From: CAXDOZ01 sp963991145 | GTDB lineage: Bacteria; Bacteroidota; Bacteroidia; Chitinophagales; JABDMM01 | Assembly (NCBI GenBank): GCA_963991145.1 | Contig: CAXDOZ010000072.1 | Location: 1 to 11,860 of the forward strand | Direction of reading: 5' to 3' | Length of the DNA: 11,860 bases | Shown: in pieces, positions 7,523 through 11,860 of the stretch | How the letters are laid out: each line of letters opens with the position of its first letter | Position numbering within the stretch: the first letter of the stretch is position 1 | The notes under the pieces: generated by a model | What the model was told of the DNA's origin: nothing | What the model saw: the letters and a program-made list of their open reading frames with translations, nothing else | Database searches by the model: none | Position numbers and translations under genes: made by a program

Positions 7523-10500
7523 TTAGCGCAGCACAGATATATTACCAGTGTGTTGGAAGTATTCTCCGGATAGGTAAGTTCCTTCTATACGGTATTGATA
7601 AACACCGTTTTTCACATAGCTACCTTTAAAGCTGCCATCCCAGCCATCGAAGAAGGAATTTGAACCAAAGACTTTCTCGCCCCATCGATTGAAAACTCGA
7701 ATTTCAAAGCTCAATACATCGTTTCCGTATACATAGAGAACATCATTGATCCCGTCGCCATTCGGAGTAAAGACATTAGGAACAAAAACAGGAGCGGGCT
7801 CTTTGATCAGAATAACTACAGAATCCCGAACGATACATCCGGTACCCAGATCTGTTATAAGAGCATGATAGGTTTGGTCTTCAAATGCTGAAACAGTAGG
7901 ATCAAGACAGTCAGAACAGCTCAGACCTTCAGAAGGAGTCCAGAAGATCGAGAAACCCTTAGGTGTTAGACCAGATAATTGAGCGTAAATATCAACTGAT
8001 TGCCCTTGGGTAACTTCCAATACATCAGGACTGGCATCAAAAAAGATCTTTTCCGGACCAGGAACATTTTGGCTGATGGTATCCATACAACCTTCATTGT
8101 CTTTTACCACAATTGGATAGTCTCCTGCACCTAACAAATTGAAGATTCCGGAAGATTTAAAGCTTACCCCTTTAATAGAGTACTCATAAGGGAGCTTATC
8201 CTGTTCGCCTGCCGGCGGGATAGCGATAATGCTAATAGTTCCATCCTCCTCATTATAGCAACTTACACTGTCGACCAGAATTTGATAGACGTTTCTCATT
8301 GGTTGTGCAATCACTACCGAATCAATCAACTCACAGCCATTTAAATCAGTAAGAACAATTTCATAACTATCTGCTCTTAAATTATTTATAAGACCTGTTT
8401 GATAACTTTGATTGAAGCCTCCTGAACTACTCAATTCAAACTCATAATTGAGATTTCCACCTGAAGGAATAAGCTGAAGAGAGCCCTGAGCCTCATTGTA
8501 GCAAGGTGAGTTATTTGCAATTACCTGAAGTTGAAGAGGAGCTGGTTGATTTAGGCTTAACTGAAATGCCTGCTCACAATTTCTGGAATCTGAAACACGA
8601 ATACTGTACGATCCGGCATTCAAGCTATCAAATGTGCCAATCGGCCCGAAGGGCTGACTATTGATAGAGTATTGATAGGGAGAATTGCCTCCAATGGCAG
8701 AAACAATAATCTGCCCATTCTCAGAGCCAAAGCAAAGCAGGTCAGTAGTTTGAGAAGTGATCTCCAGGCTATCATATCCGGGAATGACAACTGCAGTTGT
8801 ATCTCCACAACCGTTGTTGTCTACGCTCACCAGGATCTGAGTTCCTGCACTTAATGAATCGATCAATCCCGGATTCACCCCTGATCCATTTACAAATGAG
8901 CTGATTGGCAGAACACCTCCATTGGTTTGGAATTGAAATGCCCCATCTGGGCGACAGCTTGCTGTGTCGATGCTCAAGACCTGATTCTCAAAAGGAACAG
9001 GGCTGGGAAGATTTAACGAAACACTATCTAAACAGCCTCTTGAATCGCGATAGATGAAATCGTAATTACCTCCGCTTAGATTGGTGTAGTTACCAGAAAC
9101 CTGAAATGCACCAGCATCTCTTTTGTACTGGTAAGGTCCAATTCCACCAGAGGCAATGATCTGAATTCTACCATCTCTTGAGCTATTGCAAGTAGGAGTG
9201 TCGTAAATGATCTGATTCAATATGACCTGAGACGGCGCAGAAAGCTGATATCTGACCGTGGTATCACATCTGGCTGAATCGTAAATGCGGAACTGATAAC
9301 TGGAAGCCCCAAGATTTGGGAACCAACCGGTATCCTGTGTCGGAAGTCCTGAAATTTGGAAATCAAATGGTGCAAATCCGGCAATAGGTGTGATCATAAC
9401 CGCTCCATCAGAGCTGTTAAAGCACCTTGGACTAATCGGAGTGAAATTGAAGCCCCAGTTTGGATTTGTTCTTGAAAGGAAAATACTATCCCTGACCAGA
9501 CAGCCACGACTATCAGTAACTTCTGCCACAAGCCAGCCATTAGAAGAACTATTTACAATCCCCATCTCTCCAATCTGGCCGGTCACGGCCCCAGTCCATG
9601 TAATAAGTTGACCCGGAGGAGTATTGACAATCGAAACTGAAATCGTATCCGATAAACCCTGACAAAGTGAGAAATCTGATCCGGCGTCTACAGTGTAGTC
9701 AGGTCCGCGAACGTCGATATAAACTGAATCGGAACCGCAGCCATTAGATACTGTATACCAGGTTGGATTTACCGGATTAGCGATCGGATTAGCAATGATT
9801 GCGGAACTTAAACCAGTTGCAGGACTCCAGCTGAAACTATTTCCAATATTCGCTTGAAGCTCAACTCCTCCTGAACAATATGAAGCAGTATCAGGACCTC
9901 CACCAAGAACATTACCTACCTGAAAGCTTAAGTAGAATTGATTAGATCTTGGATAAGTACATCCATTATCTCTAAGCTCTAATGGAATGAGATATGAGCC
10001 TGTATCGCTAAGTGCCGGTGCCCATGTAATTGATAACTGGTTTGTACCAGCAGATGTCAAAGCACCCGGCAGGTATGAGCCTATTCTTTCAAGCACAAAT
10101 ACCGAATCAAAGTCAGGATCTGAGAATTGGATATTGACTGTTCCGCTTAAGCCCGGGCAAAAGCCGAAACCCAAACTATCTAGTCTGGTTACCTGATTAG
10201 ATAGAAAGACCTGCGAGACTTCTGGAGCTTGATTTGTGCAATTGATCGCCCAAATTAAGATCTCTCTTTCACTGGTGCTGATCACATTTCCTCCTCTGAA
10301 CTCTGAAATTCTTACCGATGTGATTCCTGAGTTTGGCGAAGAAGCGGTGAAGCTAAGCTCGCCTGTATTTCCATCAATGAGGAATGAAGAGGAGAGATCG
10401 ATTGGCTGATTGTGGCTATAGCCAGTATTGTAGCTAACTGGCACACCAAAAGAATTGCGCAAAGGAGTTGTAAGCTCGAATACCAAAGAATCTCCATCAG

Positions 10501-11083
10501 GATCAATAGCACCAGGTAACCACGAATAATTTTCACCTACACAAACCTGAAGTATTGAAGAAGAACTTAAGGTTGGAAGTGAATTACAATTGTTTGAGAG
10601 ATTGTCCAGCCTACACTGGAAGACACCATTATTGCTTACAGGAGAACTCAATGTCGAGACGAACTGGCTAAGACAACACGGCTGTGAGGTGAATGTCCAA
10701 TCTGTGCACCTTGGAAGATTGTTTATGCTGCCTCGATAGTGGAACTCCTTTATGGCATTATTACAGCCTATTCCCGGGCTGGAGCAGCAATTGCTAAGCC
10801 CATTACAGGTATTGATCTCAAAGGAAGAATCAATCAGGATCAATGTAAGATCACTGCTTAAGCAGCTGGAGCTGTAATCCATTAGAATCCCCGGCTGAGC
10901 TGTATATCCCGATTGGCAGTCTACATAGACTTTTAGGTCAAACTGATATGCTTGAAGATTGGAATCGGTACAGCTGTAACTAAGGTCTCCTGCTACAATT
11001 CCCGAGGCATTGGAGATCAAGGGGGTGAAAAGGCCCAAAACGGCCCAGCACAGTCCGATGTATGTGTATTTCAGTCGGTCCAT
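7523..11083 (-). CDS. Secreted SprB-repeat surface protein with gliding-motility/T9SS type-B C-terminal sorting domain
   Basis: The product is 1186 residues from the ATG at 11083. It has a signal peptide (MDRLKYTYIG, a hydrophobic stretch, cut near NASG, about 27). Residues 28-185 hold 13 cysteines and open with IVAGDLSYSC...VYVDC, followed by a TDWTF...CC segment. This resembles the HIVGGE-type N-terminal module seen on many large Bacteroidota proteins with the same sorting domain. A DPDGDSL segment is at 194-200. Residues about 290-545 look like beta-sandwich repeats with WxPATGLS-type motifs. About six SprB repeats follow (547-1008), then an Ig/PKD-like segment (SCSDCLDPTVS, 1055-1065), then the sorting domain (1100-1186). 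Known family members are exported by type IX secretion and act as adhesins or gliding components on the cell surface. No sprF/porP-like partner is adjacent. The function here is inferred from the family. Confidence 0.92.
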   Translation of the reverse strand: MDRLKYTYIGLCWAVLGLFTPLISNASGIVAGDLSYSCTDSNLQAYQFDLKVYVDCQSGYTAQPGILMDYSSSCLSSDLTLILIDSSFEINTCNGLSNCCSSPGIGCNNAIKEFHYRGSINNLPRCTDWTFTSQPCCLSQFVSTLSSPVSNNGVFQCRLDNLSNNCNSLPTLSSSSILQVCVGENYSWLPGAIDPDGDSLVFELTTPLRNSFGVPVSYNTGYSHNQPIDLSSSFLIDGNTGELSFTASSPNSGITSVRISEFRGGNVISTSEREILIWAINCTNQAPEVSQVFLSNQVTRLDSLGFGFCPGLSGTVNIQFSDPDFDSVFVLERIGSYLPGALTSAGTNQLSITWAPALSDTGSYLIPLELRDNGCTYPRSNQFYLSFQVGNVLGGGPDTASYCSGGVELQANIGNSFSWSPATGLSSAIIANPIANPVNPTWYTVSNGCGSDSVYIDVRGPDYTVDAGSDFSLCQGLSDTISVSIVNTPPGQLITWTGAVTGQIGEMGIVNSSSNGWLVAEVTDSRGCLVRDSIFLSRTNPNWGFNFTPISPRCFNSSDGAVMITPIAGFAPFDFQISGLPTQDTGWFPNLGASSYQFRIYDSARCDTTVRYQLSAPSQVILNQIIYDTPTCNSSRDGRIQIIASGGIGPYQYKRDAGAFQVSGNYTNLSGGNYDFIYRDSRGCLDSVSLNLPSPVPFENQVLSIDTASCRPDGAFQFQTNGGVLPISSFVNGSGVNPGLIDSLSAGTQILVSVDNNGCGDTTAVVIPGYDSLEITSQTTDLLCFGSENGQIIVSAIGGNSPYQYSINSQPFGPIGTFDSLNAGSYSIRVSDSRNCEQAFQLSLNQPAPLQLQVIANNSPCYNEAQGSLQLIPSGGNLNYEFELSSSGGFNQSYQTGLINNLRADSYEIVLTDLNGCELIDSVVIAQPMRNVYQILVDSVSCYNEEDGTISIIAIPPAGEQDKLPYEYSIKGVSFKSSGIFNLLGAGDYPIVVKDNEGCMDTISQNVPGPEKIFFDASPDVLEVTQGQSVDIYAQLSGLTPKGFSIFWTPSEGLSCSDCLDPTVSAFEDQTYHALITDLGTGCIVRDSVVILIKEPAPVFVPNVFTPNGDGINDVLYVYGNDVLSFEIRVFNRWGEKVFGSNSFFDGWDGSFKGSYVKNGVYQYRIEGTYLSGEYFQHTGNISVLR
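7526..7786 (-). other. Type-B T9SS C-terminal domain (gliding motility-associated C-terminal domain)
   Basis: Residues 1100-1186 carry the signature FVPNVFTPNGDGIND, then an I-R-V-F-N-R-W-G-E-K-V-F strand, DGWDG, NGVYQYRIE and a terminal ISVLR. This is the gliding motility-associated C-terminal domain (TIGR04131 type). It marks substrates of the type IX secretion system and ends exactly at the stop codon, as it normally does. Confidence 0.94.
8060..9445 (-). repeat. About six SprB-type protein repeats
   Basis: Each unit begins with a Cys followed by [FY]N or a variant and a DG/NG turn (RCFNSSDG, TCNSSRDG, SCRPDG, LCFGSENG, CYNEAQG, CYNEEDG). It continues with a GG-x-x-P-Y-x-Y segment and closes with a Gly-x-Y strand plus D-x-x-x-C. 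The opening cysteines fall at residues 554, 632, 710, 784, 861 and 942, a regular 74-81 residue period. The third unit is the most divergent. The pattern is that of the SprB repeat of Flavobacterium gliding adhesins. Confidence 0.88.
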
Positions 11084-11120
11084 AACCGGTTGTAAGCAGG
11101 GTAGTCAATGGGGTAACATA

Positions 11121-11150
11121 CAAAATACAAGCTTTTCAGCTCGTTATCAA
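11121..11150 (-). promoter_or_regulatory. Candidate Bacteroidota-type promoter for the SprB-repeat gene
   Basis: The 107-base gap between rpiB and the surface protein gene contains, on the minus strand, TTG (11150-11148), then 20 bases, then TATTTTG (11127-11121). This resembles the Bacteroidota sigma layout of TTG near -33 and TAnnTTTG near -7, with the second element one base short. Transcription would start near 11115, about 30 bases before the ATG. No clear terminator for rpiB is visible in this gap, so read-through from rpiB is also possible. Confidence 0.35.
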
Positions 11151-11190
11151 GTGCTTAAGAATCTATTTTTCTCGCTTTTCTTAGGATTGA

Positions 11191-11622
11191 TCAGCCGAGA
11201 GCGATCTTCTCAACTCTTCTTTGATGTCTACCACCCTCGAAATCAGTGCTTAGGAAGGTGTCGACAATAGATTGAGCGAGGTCCAGATCTATGAATCTGG
11301 CGGGAATGCAGATCATATTGGCATTGTTGTGTTGGCGAGCTAATGCTGAGATCTCCTTTTCCCAGGCAATGGCAGCTCGAATCCCCTGATGCTTATTAGC
11401 TGTGATAGCAACACCATTGGCTGAGCCACAGATAAGAATTCCAAAATCGGCTTCGCCGGATTCAACGGCATTTGCTGTAGGATGGACGAAATCAGGGTAA
11501 TCAACTGAGTCCAGACTATGGGTTCCGAAATCGGAAACTTCATGTCCATTTTGGCCTAAGGCAGCCTTGATCGACTCTTTGTATTCATAACCTGCGTGAT
11601 CACAACCAATTGAAATTTTCAT
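11191..11622 (-). CDS. rpiB: Ribose-5-phosphate isomerase B (RpiB/LacAB family)
   Basis: The product is 143 residues, normal for RpiB, and interconverts ribose 5-phosphate and ribulose 5-phosphate in the non-oxidative pentose phosphate pathway. Family motifs are GCDHAG (6-11), DYPDF (41-45), ICGSANGVAITANKHQGIRAA with the probable catalytic base Cys65, RQHNNANM with His98, and EGGRHQRRV near the end (Arg132, His133), which contacts the phosphate. The anion-hole segment reads GSANG where many homologues have a second Gly (GSGxG or GTGxG). The ATG at 11622 is chosen because it gives the standard MKISIGCDH start; a TTG at 11646 would overlap tatC. It starts one base after the tatC stop (TAA-G-ATG), which suggests one transcript and coupled translation. 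Confidence 0.95.
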   Translation of the reverse strand: MKISIGCDHAGYEYKESIKAALGQNGHEVSDFGTHSLDSVDYPDFVHPTANAVESGEADFGILICGSANGVAITANKHQGIRAAIAWEKEISALARQHNNANMICIPARFIDLDLAQSIVDTFLSTDFEGGRHQRRVEKIALG

Positions 11623-11623
11623 C

Positions 11624-11860
11624 TTATTCTGTTTCGGATTTACCAATAACTCGTGCGGATATTAAAATACTCAATTCATAGAGGAAAAACACCGGAATGG
11701 CTACTAGAATTTGAGACCATGGATCAGCAGGAGTAATTAGAGCTGAAAGTATTAGTATCACTACAATTGCGTGCTTTCTGTAGGTCTTCATTAATGAAGG
11801 AGTTATCAGCCCCAACTTTGTTAAAACATAGGAGGCTACAGGAAGCTCAAACATGATTCC
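11624..11860 (-). CDS. tatC: Sec-independent protein translocase TatC, C-terminal end, truncated by window edge
   Basis: Seventy-eight codons and the TAA stop are visible; the frame stays open to the last base of the window, so the Met at 11854 is internal. The fragment reads GIMFELPVASYVLTKLGL, then a KTYRKHAIVVILILSALITPADPWSQ block, then AIPVFFLYELSILIS, the hallmark of the last two membrane helices of TatC. The full protein (about 250-280 residues, six helices) is the inner-membrane receptor for twin-arginine signal peptides. tatA/B are not in view. The stop is one base from the rpiB start. Confidence 0.93.
   Translation of the reverse strand, partial: GIMFELPVASYVLTKLGLITPSLMKTYRKHAIVVILILSALITPADPWSQILVAIPVFFLYELSILISARVIGKSETE

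Noticed and set aside
11084..11190. Possible small gene or RNA between rpiB and the surface protein
   Set aside because: The gap is only 107 bases, has no strong hairpin or coding signal, and is better explained as a promoter region.

Overview
This window reads as chromosomal DNA of a member of the Bacteroidota, probably a gliding or surface-attached lineage such as Flavobacteriia or Cytophagia. The main grounds are a SprB-repeat protein ending in the gliding-motility/type IX secretion C-terminal signal, a single-chain alpha-beta E1 of the 2-oxoacid dehydrogenase type common in that phylum, and weak or absent Shine-Dalgarno sites. No mobile element, CRISPR array, RNA gene or defence cassette is visible, and no gene-free stretch exceeds 120 bases.

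Layout. At the left edge, on the plus strand, lies the C-terminal part of a class III (CaiB/BaiF) CoA-transferase. It converges on everything else, and one hairpin serves as a shared terminator. All remaining genes are on the minus strand. In transcription order, from right to left, they are: the C-terminus of tatC (cut by the window edge); rpiB, starting one base after the tatC stop; a 1186-residue secreted surface protein with a Cys-rich N-terminal module, about six SprB repeats and a type-B T9SS sorting domain; a fused E1 alpha-beta subunit of a branched-chain-type 2-oxoacid dehydrogenase, starting very close behind it; and a 1621-residue exported protein.

The last gene is the most unusual. 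It has a signal peptide, an N-terminal module resembling an outer-membrane beta-barrel, a proline-rich linker, and then 14 consecutive Ig-like repeats of 91-100 residues that run to the very last residue. It has no OmpA-type peptidoglycan-binding domain and no T9SS sorting domain.

Working together. tatC and rpiB look like a translationally tight housekeeping pair. The two giant envelope proteins flank a central metabolic enzyme. The sequence does not show that the three are functionally linked. The SprB-like protein needs type IX secretion and usually a SprF/PorP-type partner, and neither is encoded here. The barrel-plus-Ig-stalk protein is the best candidate for an undescribed surface or envelope-spanning structure, but its topology cannot be settled from sequence reading alone.
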